64,000 bases of DNA, from contig JAGAKS010000001.1 in NCBI GenBank assembly GCA_017625465.1, positions 105,611-169,610 of the forward strand, written 5' to 3'. The DNA is from Clostridia bacterium. Its GTDB lineage: Bacteria; Bacillota; Clostridia; TANB77; CAG-508. Position numbers and translations under genes: made by a program. Of the stretch, positions 26,374-34,620 are shown piece after piece (position 1 is the first letter of the stretch; each line of letters begins with the position of its first letter). The notes under the pieces were generated by a model, which was given only the letters and a program-made list of their open reading frames with translations, ran no database searches and had not been told where the DNA came from.

Positions 26374-28005
26374 TCATTGGAATAAAACTAATTTTTTATT
26401 AACTTCTTCAAGTGTAACTTTTCCATCAACAACTTTTTGAAGTGCGTCCATAGCTAATGGTCTATAACCTTCTTTTAAAGCTTGTTCTCTAACTTTTAAA
26501 CTTGATGCACCTTCAGAAATTAATTCTCTAATTGGTTCTGTAATTTCTAAAATTTCAAATGCTGCAATTCTGCTTAAGTAACCTGTATAGTTACATTCTT
26601 TACAGCCTTTTGTATCATAAGTGTATTTGTCTGTAAAATCAAATGTGTCTCCATATTTTTCAGCAAATTTGTTCATAATATTTTTTTCTTGTTGTGTAAA
26701 TTTTCTCTTAACTGCACAATGTGGACAAATTCTTCTAATTAATCTTTGTGAAATTGCAGTAGCAAGTGTACTTGAAATATCATAATCTGAAATACCCATT
26801 TTACGAAGTCTTGTAATAACCTCAACTGCATTTATTGTATGTATTGTAGACAAAACATAATGTCCTGTTTGACCTGCTTGAAGAGCAATCTCGGCTGTTT
26901 CTAAATCACGAATCTCTCCTAAAAGGATAATATCAGGGTCTTGTCTTAATATTGTTCTTAATGATGATGCGAAAGTAGCTTTAGCATCAACTTCAATTTG
27001 GTTGATTCCAGAAACACGAATTTCAACTGGGTCTTCAACTGTTGTAACATTTATTTCTGGTTTATTTAAGTAATCTAAAACACTATACAAAGTTGTAGTT
27101 TTACCTTCACCAGTAGGTGCTGCAATAACTGTAATACTATTTCTTTTATCAAAGCTTTTTTTAAGAATACCTTCATCATTAGGGAAACCTAAATCAAAAA
27201 TATTTCTAATTCCTGCATTCTTTTTAAGTAAACGCAAACAGAACTTTTCACCATTTATTGTTTTTTGTGAAGATACACGAATGTTATAGTCATTGTATAA
27301 CAAAATTCTACCATCTTGTGATTCTTGTTTTTCTTGGTGCATATTAGAAATAGCTTTTAATCTACCTACAACTTGTGTAAGTCTTTGTTTTTCGATACTT
27401 GCTACTGTAACTAACTCACCATCTATTCTATATCTAACTCTAATAGTATTTTCAAGTGGCTCTATATGGATATCGCTGGCTCTTTTTTCCATACCAGTTT
27501 TTATAATTGTATCAATTAAACCTGTAACATCTCCAGATGCAGTAATGTTTCCATCAGCTTTTCCTTCTAAAGATTCAATTACTGTTTCGATAGAAGACTC
27601 GAAAGTAAGAAATTTTTCCATTACTAAACCACGGTTTAATAAGATTAATCTTACTTGCTCTATTGCTCTTTTATTAGCTGTATCAGCAAAGCAAACTTTT
27701 GCCTTTCCACCTAACACATCAAAAACAACAGCTTTACAAGCTCTACAAACATCTATTGACATATAGTCACTAACATTAACATTTATAGAATCTACTCTTA
27801 AAACCATTACTTTTTCGCCTAGGATTTCTCCCATAGCTCTAATTAAGTCCCTTTGTGGACACAAGTTTAATATATTTAAAATATCACCGATTTTTTTATC
27901 TGGATGTTCTTTTTGGTATTCAATAGCGGCTTGAATATCGTTTTCAGTAACGACACCCCTTTTAACTAATTCCACACCAATTGGTGCTTTTCCGTTTAAT
28001 GCCAT
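26374..28005 (-). CDS. pilB: Pilus assembly ATPase PilB (GspE family)
   Basis: A 543-residue extension ATPase. It starts with an N-terminal GSPII_E domain (LVKRGVVTENDIQAAIEYQ) and contains SDIHIEPLENTIRVRYRIDG near 170, Walker A APTGEGKTTT near 300 (Ala and Glu deviate from GPTGSGKT), Walker B DIILLGEIRD near 365, and the zinc-binding pair CPHC/CKEC near 435 and 475 that separates PilB from PilT. The start at 28005 was chosen for AAAGGAG eight bases upstream; an ATG at 28026 lacks a site. It heads the pilB-pilT-pilC part of the locus. Confidence 0.94.
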   Translation of the reverse strand: MALNGKAPIGVELVKRGVVTENDIQAAIEYQKEHPDKKIGDILNILNLCPQRDLIRAMGEILGEKVMVLRVDSINVNVSDYMSIDVCRACKAVVFDVLGGKAKVCFADTANKRAIEQVRLILLNRGLVMEKFLTFESSIETVIESLEGKADGNITASGDVTGLIDTIIKTGMEKRASDIHIEPLENTIRVRYRIDGELVTVASIEKQRLTQVVGRLKAISNMHQEKQESQDGRILLYNDYNIRVSSQKTINGEKFCLRLLKKNAGIRNIFDLGFPNDEGILKKSFDKRNSITVIAAPTGEGKTTTLYSVLDYLNKPEINVTTVEDPVEIRVSGINQIEVDAKATFASSLRTILRQDPDIILLGEIRDLETAEIALQAGQTGHYVLSTIHTINAVEVITRLRKMGISDYDISSTLATAISQRLIRRICPHCAVKRKFTQQEKNIMNKFAEKYGDTFDFTDKYTYDTKGCKECNYTGYLSRIAAFEILEITEPIRELISEGASSLKVREQALKEGYRPLAMDALQKVVDGKVTLEEVNKKLVLFQ

Positions 28006-28131
28006 TTGAATTACTCCTTTCATCATTAGTTCAACTATATCTATTATATATCATTTATTCTACAAAATAAATAGTTTTTATAAAGTTACAAAAACTTAAC
28101 ATATTTGTAAAATAATGTAATTTTTTGCTAT

Positions 28132-29205
28132 TTAATGCATAGTACAAGGTCCGTATTGTGAACCATTTAAAGCAGGAACAAAAGTATCTGAAGTATTTAA
28201 TGTATTATCTGCTTTTACTAAAGTCCATCTACCTGTTTGTGTATCTGAAAAATAATTAACATCTACATTATTCCAACCGCTTGGTTGGTCAATTACTTTA
28301 TAATAATTAAGAGTTGCACCACTTGCAGTTAATGTTGCGGATTGAATTGCTTTATCTTTAGCTTCATTATTTTTTGCGTTAAATGCAAAAAGCACATTTT
28401 TATTTGATGAAGTTCCGTTTGTAAAATATCTTGGTACCCATACTGCTTTTTGAGTATATGCTGTGTTGCCAGTTGTTGTATTAATTGTTCCTATAAATTT
28501 TCCATTTGGATCAAATATTTCATTTTCATTCTTTCTTGAAATAATTACAGTTGCCCACTCCTTGTTTGTATAATTATACCATTCTGGGTCATCTTCTGTA
28601 GTTTTTAAATAAGCATTTATGCTTGAAACATATTTAATGGGATAATAATTCATGCCTTTTTGTAAAAATCCGTTACGTAAATCGCCCGTTGCTGGAGCAT
28701 TGCATTCACTTATCATTTCTCTTTGTTTTACAGTACTAAAATTAACTTGTTCTGTAGTTTTTCCAACATCATAACTTACTATAACTTCTACTTGTCTTAC
28801 TAAATCAAACTTTTCTTGAGCAACGGTATGGCTTCCATAAACTAGTGGAGCTTTTATAGTTACAGCAAAACCTGTTGGAATTTTAGTATTAAATATTTGC
28901 TCTGAAGAAGCATAAGTTGCATTAACACCCGTTTTAGTGCCAACTTTATCAACTGTTACTTCAGTAGAACCAACAGCAAAAACTCCTAAAAATTCTTCGT
29001 AAGACATTGCATCAATATTTTCTATTAAATTTGTTGCAATTCTAGTAGCACCTGAAGTTCTAGTTATATTCTTAGATTGAATTGATGTGTTTACATATAG
29101 CATAGATACAATTCCTACCGCAAGAACAATCATTGCTGCTGCAATAAGTACATCTGTACCAGTAGCACCTTTTTGGCTTTTCAATTTCTTCAACATTTCT
29201 TTCAT
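28132..29205 (-). CDS. Pilin-like protein with large C-terminal domain
   Basis: A 357-residue protein with a class III-like prepilin N-terminus: a basic leader ending LKSQKG, then ATGTDVLIAAAMIVLAVGIV as the hydrophobic helix. The residue at mature position 5 is Asp instead of the usual Glu. The rest (about 310 residues) is a beta-rich Thr/Asn-rich domain with VWVPRYF and ATLNYYKVIDQPSGW stretches. It is likely a minor pilin or tip adhesin, because it is much longer than the major pilins next to it and lies behind the prepilin peptidase. It is separated from pilB by 126 bases of AT-rich DNA. Confidence 0.65.
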   Translation of the reverse strand: MKEMLKKLKSQKGATGTDVLIAAAMIVLAVGIVSMLYVNTSIQSKNITRTSGATRIATNLIENIDAMSYEEFLGVFAVGSTEVTVDKVGTKTGVNATYASSEQIFNTKIPTGFAVTIKAPLVYGSHTVAQEKFDLVRQVEVIVSYDVGKTTEQVNFSTVKQREMISECNAPATGDLRNGFLQKGMNYYPIKYVSSINAYLKTTEDDPEWYNYTNKEWATVIISRKNENEIFDPNGKFIGTINTTTGNTAYTQKAVWVPRYFTNGTSSNKNVLFAFNAKNNEAKDKAIQSATLTASGATLNYYKVIDQPSGWNNVDVNYFSDTQTGRWTLVKADNTLNTSDTFVPALNGSQYGPCTMH

Positions 29206-29218
29206 AGCTATTCCTCAT

Positions 29219-30031
29219 TTACATATATGTTATATAAGTTTCTAATATAGTTACAGCAATGGTTGCTATTCCTAAAAAGAAACCGATTCTAACTTTTGGT
29301 AATTCATTATCTTGCAAAATGTCCGGTTTATCTTTAAACATTTTTTTCATTTTTTGATAAATTTGATTTAAAACAATTAAAATTCCTGCTAATACTGCTA
29401 TTAATAATAATAGCTCTGGTTCTAAACATGCGCCAATATATGAGCATAACATTAAACACTCTATAAAGTATTTGCTTTCACCTAATTTTTTTATAGAAAC
29501 TGTATTTATTATGTATAATAAAATCATCATAAATAAATACATACCATATCTATATATAATAGTGCCTTCAACTATATATAGATATAAAATATATAAGCCT
29601 TCCATTATAAAGCCAAATATTATTAATCCAACATTTACTTTTCTGTATTCTTTATCTATTCCACAAATTATAGCAATAGTGACATAGGTAAAAATAAACG
29701 CAACAAATAATGCAATTTTTCCAATTTCTAAATTTGGAAAATGCATATTTAAAGCTAAATATTCGGTTAAAAATACTAGACCAGATAATACCTCTAAAAT
29801 AAGATATCTTATTCTTATTTTTTCTCCACAATATCTGCATTTACCTCTAAAAGCTATATAACTTAAAACTGGTATCATATCCCAAAAACCTAGTTTATGA
29901 TTACAAGTTGGGCAAAAAGACCTTTCATGTGTTATATCTTTTTTTAAAGGAATTCTATAAACAGCTAAAGTGAAAAAACTTCCAAATACTGTTCCCATTA
30001 TAAATATCATTATGTAATAAAAAATGTCCAC
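29219..30031 (-). CDS. pilD: Prepilin peptidase (PilD family), with Asp-to-Glu at a catalytic position
   Basis: A 270-residue membrane aspartyl protease that removes prepilin leader peptides. GSFFTLAVYRIPL near residue 15 and the zinc-type CPTC/CRYC motif near residues 37 and 60 are present, with seven or more membrane helices. The first catalytic Asp is in the ICGIDKEYRK segment. In place of the second GxGDxK motif the protein has KLGESKY, so Glu replaces the catalytic Asp. I chose a GTG start at 30031, five bases after AAAGGGG; a longer upstream version has no ribosome-binding site. It lies directly after the three pilin genes. Confidence 0.85.
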   Translation of the reverse strand: MDIFYYIMIFIMGTVFGSFFTLAVYRIPLKKDITHERSFCPTCNHKLGFWDMIPVLSYIAFRGKCRYCGEKIRIRYLILEVLSGLVFLTEYLALNMHFPNLEIGKIALFVAFIFTYVTIAIICGIDKEYRKVNVGLIIFGFIMEGLYILYLYIVEGTIIYRYGMYLFMMILLYIINTVSIKKLGESKYFIECLMLCSYIGACLEPELLLLIAVLAGILIVLNQIYQKMKKMFKDKPDILQDNELPKVRIGFFLGIATIAVTILETYITYM

Positions 30032-30052
30032 GTTTTCCCCTTTATTCAATAA

Positions 30053-30082
30053 TAGGCATATACCCATATTTGTATATGCCTA
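30053..30082 (-). promoter_or_regulatory. Intergenic hairpin between the last pilin gene and pilD
   Basis: TAGGCATATAC and GTATATGCCTA form a perfect 11-bp stem with an eight-base loop. No T-run follows on the minus strand, so it is unlikely to terminate transcription fully. Such hairpins often protect the upstream message, which would favour pilin over peptidase synthesis. Confidence 0.6.
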
Positions 30083-30106
30083 ATTATTTGTGTTATTTAA
30101 TTAAAA

Positions 30107-30568
30107 TTAAACGTTACTTACTACTTTAAAATTACCATTATCTTTTACTTCTACTTTTGTCCAAGTAATCTTTCCAGTATTATCTATTGTAAATGTTAAT
30201 CTAACTTCATCTGTTCCTTTTGTAATAGTTAATTCATTTGCTCCCATCAAACTAGCTTTAGAATCTTTAGCATCAACAGTATAACTAGTTCCTAATTCAG
30301 TACTTAAATTTGTTACTGTATATACAGAAGCTCTAGTTGTTGCTTGATTACCTGTCCATTGTGTAAAGTATTCTGTTTCTAAAGCATTTATTGCAAGTGA
30401 AACAGCTTCTTTTGTAGCAGCAGCTTTTTGTGCCATTACAGAATTTGTTGCTTTTCCTAGAACACCATTTTGTCCTACTACTAGTGAAATTGATACACCA
30501 GCTAAGATTAATAGCACGATAATTGTAATTACTAATGCTACTAATGTAATACCTTTTTGATTTTTCAT
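30107..30568 (-). CDS. Type IV pilin-like protein (third of three tandem copies)
   Basis: A 153-residue prepilin. Leader MKNQKG, cleavage expected after Gly6, then the hydrophobic helix ITLVALVITIIVLLILAGVS and GQNGVLGKATN. Mature residue 5 is Ala where classical pilins have Glu. The C-terminal domain (about 95 residues) is beta-rich and shares TEYFTQWTGNQATTRASVYT with the first copy (31078-31575), so the two are close paralogues. It may be a major pilus subunit. GGGAG lies about ten bases before the ATG. The DNA over the first 115 bases is nearly identical in all three copies. Confidence 0.82.
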   Translation of the reverse strand: MKNQKGITLVALVITIIVLLILAGVSISLVVGQNGVLGKATNSVMAQKAAATKEAVSLAINALETEYFTQWTGNQATTRASVYTVTNLSTELGTSYTVDAKDSKASLMGANELTITKGTDEVRLTFTIDNTGKITWTKVEVKDNGNFKVVSNV

Positions 30569-31563
30569 TTCTAATTTTCTCCCTCTATTTTAATTATTTG
30601 TTGGTCCAGAAATATATATTAAATTTTCTGGATTTTGTATATTAAACTTATATGTGTAATACACATTCGATTTTGTTTTATATTTAATTGTTATCTCACC
30701 AGAATTAGAATCATTATTAACTCCTGATCCTAATTCTATGATTATTCCATTGGTAGCCGAACTTATACAATTATTTTTATAATAATCTATAGAACCAAAA
30801 AATTTTCCTTTACCTACAGATTGATTAGTTGTCCAAGCAACATAATATGCCATTTGAGCATCTTCTATTGATAATTTTATCTCTTGTTCTACAATGGCTT
30901 TTTCATTTGCATTTACCGCATTAGTGGCTTTCCCTAAAACACCATTTTGTCCTACTACTAATGAAATTGATACACCAGCTAAGATTAATAACACAATAAT
31001 TGTAATTACTAATGCTACTAGCGTGATACCTTTTGAATTTTTCGTTTTTCAATTCTCCTTTGTATTTTTGATTAACATTAAATATTATTTACAGTTACAT
31101 AAGATCCATTGTCTTTTATTTGTACAGTCCAAGCTGAAACATCACCATTGGCTGTTACAGTAATTGCTATTTGTAATAAATCACTATCCTTTTTTAAATA
31201 TAGTGTTACTGGCGCAGCAGGGTCTGATATTAATGAAGTAGTAGCAGTTGTTTTAGCTCCTCCTTCAGCATCTGATAATGTATATCCAGATTTTTCTAAT
31301 TCATTTGCTAAAGCTGCTTTTGTATATACAGTAGCTCTTGTTACAGCTTGATTTCCTGTCCATTGAGCATAATATTCTGTGCTTAAAGAATTTAAAGCCA
31401 TTCCAACAGCTTCTTTAGCTGCAGCAGCCTTTTGTGCTTTTACAGAGTTTGTAGCCTTTCCTAGAACACCATTTTGTCCTACTACTAATGAGATTGATAC
31501 ACCAGCTAAGATTAATAACACGATAATTGTGATTACTAATGCTACTAATGTAATACCTTTTTG
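30442..31563 (-). repeat. Three near-identical pilin 5' coding segments (about 115 bp each)
   Basis: Copies at about 30442-30556, 30921-31035 and 31448-31563 share long runs such as ACACCATTTTGTCCTACTAC on the plus strand and encode the pilin transmembrane helix through GVLGKATN. Downstream parts diverge. The even similarity at the DNA level suggests recent duplication or gene conversion. Confidence 0.8.
30590..31045 (-). CDS. Type IV pilin-like protein with a non-canonical ACG start (or broken start codon)
   Basis: Reading from ACG at 31043-31045 gives a complete prepilin: (M)KNSKGITLVALVITII and on, a 151-residue protein colinear with its two neighbours. A GGAG site lies nine bases upstream, correct for ACG. 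An in-frame TGA lies only two codons upstream, so no other ATG, GTG or TTG can give the leader. The first standard start is GTG at 30994, inside the helix, which would lack the cleavage site. The C-terminal domain (about 100 residues) differs from the neighbours. So the gene either initiates weakly at ACG or was inactivated by an ATG-to-ACG change. Confidence 0.75.
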   Translation of the reverse strand, partial: TKNSKGITLVALVITIIVLLILAGVSISLVVGQNGVLGKATNAVNANEKAIVEQEIKLSIEDAQMAYYVAWTTNQSVGKGKFFGSIDYYKNNCISSATNGIIIELGSGVNNDSNSGEITIKYKTKSNVYYTYKFNIQNPENLIYISGPTNN

Positions 31564-31575
31564 TGATTTAAACAT
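31078..31575 (-). CDS. Type IV pilin-like protein (first of three tandem copies)
   Basis: A 165-residue prepilin starting MFKSQKG, then ITLVALVITIIVLLILAGVS. Cleavage is expected after Gly7, and mature position 5 is Ala. After the helix comes AAAKEAVGMALNSLSTEYYAQWTGNQAVTRATVYT, shared with the third copy, then a beta-rich end with no cysteine pair. A strong AAAGGAGG site precedes it, the best of the three, which suggests it is the major subunit. It is transcribed with the pilM-pilO genes upstream. Confidence 0.84.
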   Translation of the reverse strand: MFKSQKGITLVALVITIIVLLILAGVSISLVVGQNGVLGKATNSVKAQKAAAAKEAVGMALNSLSTEYYAQWTGNQAVTRATVYTKAALANELEKSGYTLSDAEGGAKTTATTSLISDPAAPVTLYLKKDSDLLQIAITVTANGDVSAWTVQIKDNGSYVTVNNI

Positions 31576-31635
31576 AATTTTTTCCTCCTTTGTTTAAATA
31601 AAATTTTTTGTATATATTTTTATTTTAAATATATC

Positions 31636-32079
31636 CTATTTTGAATTAGAACTTTCAAAGAAAGTTCCTGTACTACTAGAATTAGAACTATTTCCTTGTG
31701 TAGTAGTTGTTGTAGTTGTGTTTGTATCAGTGGTATTTCCATTTGTAGTACTTGTTGTTCCTGTATATTCAGCAAATGGATCTGTTTTTCCACTTGTATA
31801 AGATTGTTTTGAAGCTGCTGTTGATAATTCTTTTGAGCCTATACTATAAGATTTTATAATACTTTGTGTTTCAATGCTATCACTACTTGAAGAAGTGTCA
31901 CTTGCAGTAGCAGCAATTTCTTGAAGAACTGCTGTAGTTGTGCTAGCAGTTGAATATGTTATTGGCTCTGGAACTGTTTTATTGTTTGGCATATATTCAT
32001 AAAATATTATACCAACCATAAAAACAACTATCATTATTAGCAACGCCATTATAAATAATTCTTTTGATAAAGACTTCAT
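31636..32079 (-). CDS. Membrane-anchored Ser/Thr-rich protein of the pilus locus
   Basis: A 147-residue protein with one N-terminal membrane helix (about residues 8-28, FIMALLIMIVVFMVGIIFY). The rest lies outside and is low complexity, rich in Ser, Thr and Asn. Its position after pilO fits a PilP-like linker protein, but there is no sequence resemblance that I can name. The tail (TDTNTTTTTTTQGNS) resembles the tails of the pilO-like protein and SecE in this window. Function unknown. Confidence 0.6.
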   Translation of the reverse strand: MKSLSKELFIMALLIMIVVFMVGIIFYEYMPNNKTVPEPITYSTASTTTAVLQEIAATASDTSSSSDSIETQSIIKSYSIGSKELSTAASKQSYTSGKTDPFAEYTGTTSTTNGNTTDTNTTTTTTTQGNSSNSSSTGTFFESSNSK

Positions 32080-32093
32080 TTATTTTTCCTTTC

Positions 32094-32873
32094 CTAGTAA
32101 TTTACAGTATTGTTATTGTCCATTGTATTATTTGTTGTAGTTGTATCAGAACTGAAATTTGTATAACCTGCGTTTGGATCAGTCATAGTTCCATTAGGAT
32201 CTATTGTATTTGTTGTATTTGTTGTATTTGTTGTATTTGTATCAACAGAAGTTTGTAATTCTGTTAAGTTAGCATTATTAATTGGAACTCCTTTTACTGT
32301 GAAAGTAGCTTGAAGGTTGTCCCCTCCTTTTGCTATTTCAAAGTCTGAAATTTCAAATCCTAATTTGTTATCATCTTCTATATGATATATAAATTCTGTA
32401 ATTGGAATATAATCTCCTGAAACAGTAAATTTCAAATCACACATTGTGTAATCTGTTGAAGAAGATGTTGCTGATGTACTTTGTGTAACATCAAATTTTA
32501 ATGCAATTCCTTCTTCTGTACCATAGTTTCCTATAACTGTCCATAAGAAATCTACGTCATATATATCTACCATGCTGATATCAATTTCATCATCATCATT
32601 GCTTTCTATAATTGATGCCATATCTTCGTATTCTTCTTTAGCATCTTTGTAGGCTTTTATTGCTGTTTCTAAGCTTGTTTGTTTTGATTTGTATTCTATA
32701 TCGTTTACATTAACTAATTGACTAATTAATGTATCAACTTGTTTACTAGCATCTTCTACTTCTTTAAAATTTGATATTTTAAAATTTTCGCCAAGCTCTA
32801 CACCATTTGCAACAACTGTATAACATAGGAAAATTGAAAGTGCTAAAATTACTATTAATATTATCTTTCTCAT
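32094..32873 (-). CDS. PilO-like pilus alignment protein with Thr/Asn-rich tail
   Basis: A 259-residue protein with one N-terminal membrane helix (about residues 4-22), a coiled coil (about 35-85, KQTSLETAIKAYKDAKEEY) and a ferredoxin-like domain (FTVSGDYIPITEFIYHIED near 150). This is the order of PilO/GspM. Its start overlaps the pilMN stop by four bases, which fits the pilM-N-O gene order. The C-terminal 50 residues are low complexity (TNTTNTTNT). That tail is encoded by four exact 9-bp repeats and may vary in length. Confidence 0.75.
   Translation of the reverse strand: MRKIILIVILALSIFLCYTVVANGVELGENFKISNFKEVEDASKQVDTLISQLVNVNDIEYKSKQTSLETAIKAYKDAKEEYEDMASIIESNDDDEIDISMVDIYDVDFLWTVIGNYGTEEGIALKFDVTQSTSATSSSTDYTMCDLKFTVSGDYIPITEFIYHIEDDNKLGFEISDFEIAKGGDNLQATFTVKGVPINNANLTELQTSVDTNTTNTTNTTNTIDPNGTMTDPNAGYTNFSSDTTTTNNTMDNNNTVNY
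32204..32239. repeat. Four exact 9-bp tandem repeats inside the pilO-like gene
   Basis: TTGTATTTG occurs four times in a row (plus-strand reading) and encodes the repeating Thr-Asn-Thr tail. Nine bases keep the reading frame, so slippage would change tail length only. Confidence 0.85.
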
Positions 32874-34489
32874 GGCATATCTCCTTCTATTGTAACTTTA
32901 ACAACTCCGCCATCTTTCATTCCACTTGTTGATTTAACATTTTCTAATATGCCTTTTTCATCAAGTACAGCTTTAAAATATCCAAGTTGTTCGTATTTCT
33001 CTGATTGTGCTTCTATTGCAACATGAACACCACTAGTATTCTTTATAGAAGTAACTTTAACTTTTTGCGGAATTACAAACATTATTCTATTTAATAAATT
33101 TGGTACTGCATCTTTTGGAACTACTCTACTTTCAGTAACCTCCTCAGTAGTTTCGCTCAAATCATTAACACTATTTATAAGTGAAGTATATTGACTAGTT
33201 TTTGAACTAATTTGTGAATACTCACTATCCATTTTACTAATTTGACTTCTTGCTACACCTAATGCATCATTTACTTCTGTAGTTTTTGCTGTAATTTGTT
33301 TCATTGTAGTACTTGAAAATGCTGTGTACATAAGTGTACCCATCAATGTTACCGCTACTAAACGAAGTAACATTTTTTCTACTACATCTAGTGGACCGGT
33401 CATTTTTAGATTCATACCGCCAGCTTTACCTGGTTTGAATTTTAATAAATTTTTAAAATCTATATTTCCGCCACTTATAGCTTTTGCATTGGCAAAATTT
33501 AATTCTTTGTTTTCAAAACCTAAACCATTCATTGCAAGCGCAATTGCTGAGTTTACCTCAATATAATCTTTAACTGCTATTTTTACTGAAGAACTCTCAA
33601 CAAAATATGGTTTTAATATTTCGCATTTTACATTCACCATATATTCTTGGAAATATAAATCTATATTATTTATTGCTGTTCCAAGACCTGTTATATATAC
33701 TTTTGATAAGTTTGCAAAAGTGCCATCTATTATTTTTTTACTTTCAGTAGCTATTTTATAAAGTGTAGGCATTACATCTTCTAAATGCTCACTTTCCTCT
33801 GATTGTAAAGTTTGTGTTTCTTGAGTATATATTGTTATATTTTTACAAACCTCATAAGATTTTTGCATTGAATTTTCTGTTTTGTTAATATTATCAAGGA
33901 TTTCACCCATACCAGCTTCAATTGTATCAACTCTACTTATTTGGCCTTCTATTATGGTTGTAATCTTTGTTTCATTTTCTATATTTATAATAGCAATATT
34001 ATCTTTAGGATTAACATCTACTATATTTGTAATACTTGTAGAAATTGGAGACAAAGAATGTACTTTGTAGCTTCCCATAGCTTGCATCTTTTTATTAATA
34101 TCGGTTTTATTTACTGCTATATGAAGTGCTTTTACTTTTTCAGAGTCTTCTTTATTAGTCATTAAAATATATCTTGTTTCTAAAGAATTTCTGTTATAAT
34201 TTTTCTCATTACAAAGCATTTCAAATTCGATATCTATTGATTTTTTGATATCGCTTTTGTTCAACATAGCAAATATGTCATAATAGTTATAAAGTTCATT
34301 TGAAACATTGATACATATAGGAATTTTAAAACTATATGTTTCACTTATTATTTTTTCAACAGTTTCAGCTAGATTGTTTTCATAGAACACAACATTAAAA
34401 GCTTCAACCTTTATTGAATCTTTTTCTTTTACTACTTTTGCATATTTTATTAGGTTGTTTTCGATATAAATCCCTAAACTGCTTGGCAT
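32870..34489 (-). CDS. PilM-PilN fusion protein
   Basis: A 539-residue protein. Residues 1-340 form an actin-like PilM domain (SSLGIYIENNLIKYAKV at the start; EAGMGEILDNINKT near 205 and KVYITGLGTAINNID near 270). A membrane helix at about 373-392 (LLRLVAVTLMGTLMYTAFSS), a coiled coil and a PilN-type ferredoxin-like end (VTSIKNTSGVHVAIEAQS) follow. In most pilus systems PilM and PilN are separate and interact through the PilN N-terminus, so a fusion keeps the pair together. The ATG at 34489 has GGAG eight bases upstream; a TTG at 34513 would be too early. It is the first gene of the pilus operon. Confidence 0.82.
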   Translation of the reverse strand: MPSSLGIYIENNLIKYAKVVKEKDSIKVEAFNVVFYENNLAETVEKIISETYSFKIPICINVSNELYNYYDIFAMLNKSDIKKSIDIEFEMLCNEKNYNRNSLETRYILMTNKEDSEKVKALHIAVNKTDINKKMQAMGSYKVHSLSPISTSITNIVDVNPKDNIAIINIENETKITTIIEGQISRVDTIEAGMGEILDNINKTENSMQKSYEVCKNITIYTQETQTLQSEESEHLEDVMPTLYKIATESKKIIDGTFANLSKVYITGLGTAINNIDLYFQEYMVNVKCEILKPYFVESSSVKIAVKDYIEVNSAIALAMNGLGFENKELNFANAKAISGGNIDFKNLLKFKPGKAGGMNLKMTGPLDVVEKMLLRLVAVTLMGTLMYTAFSSTTMKQITAKTTEVNDALGVARSQISKMDSEYSQISSKTSQYTSLINSVNDLSETTEEVTESRVVPKDAVPNLLNRIMFVIPQKVKVTSIKNTSGVHVAIEAQSEKYEQLGYFKAVLDEKGILENVKSTSGMKDGGVVKVTIEGDMP

Positions 34490-34546
34490 TCCTATTTCTC
34501 CTTCGTTATTCAAATTGCCATAAATATGGAAATTTACTATACAATA

Positions 34547-34575
34547 GTTATATATTTTTTTAGTAAAAAGGTCAA
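34547..34575 (-). promoter_or_regulatory. Promoter of the type IV pilus operon
   Basis: TTGACC (34570-34575), 17 bases, TATAAC (34547-34552), with the pilMN start about 60 bases downstream. Confidence 0.7.
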
Positions 34576-34620
34576 TAGGTTTTACTCAATAGTAATTCAA
34601 ATGTAACATTATTGTAACGT

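Noticed and set aside
30590-30994. Pilin reading starting at GTG 30994
   Set aside because: This would begin inside the transmembrane helix without leader or cleavage site and has no Shine-Dalgarno; the ACG start is colinear with the neighbours.
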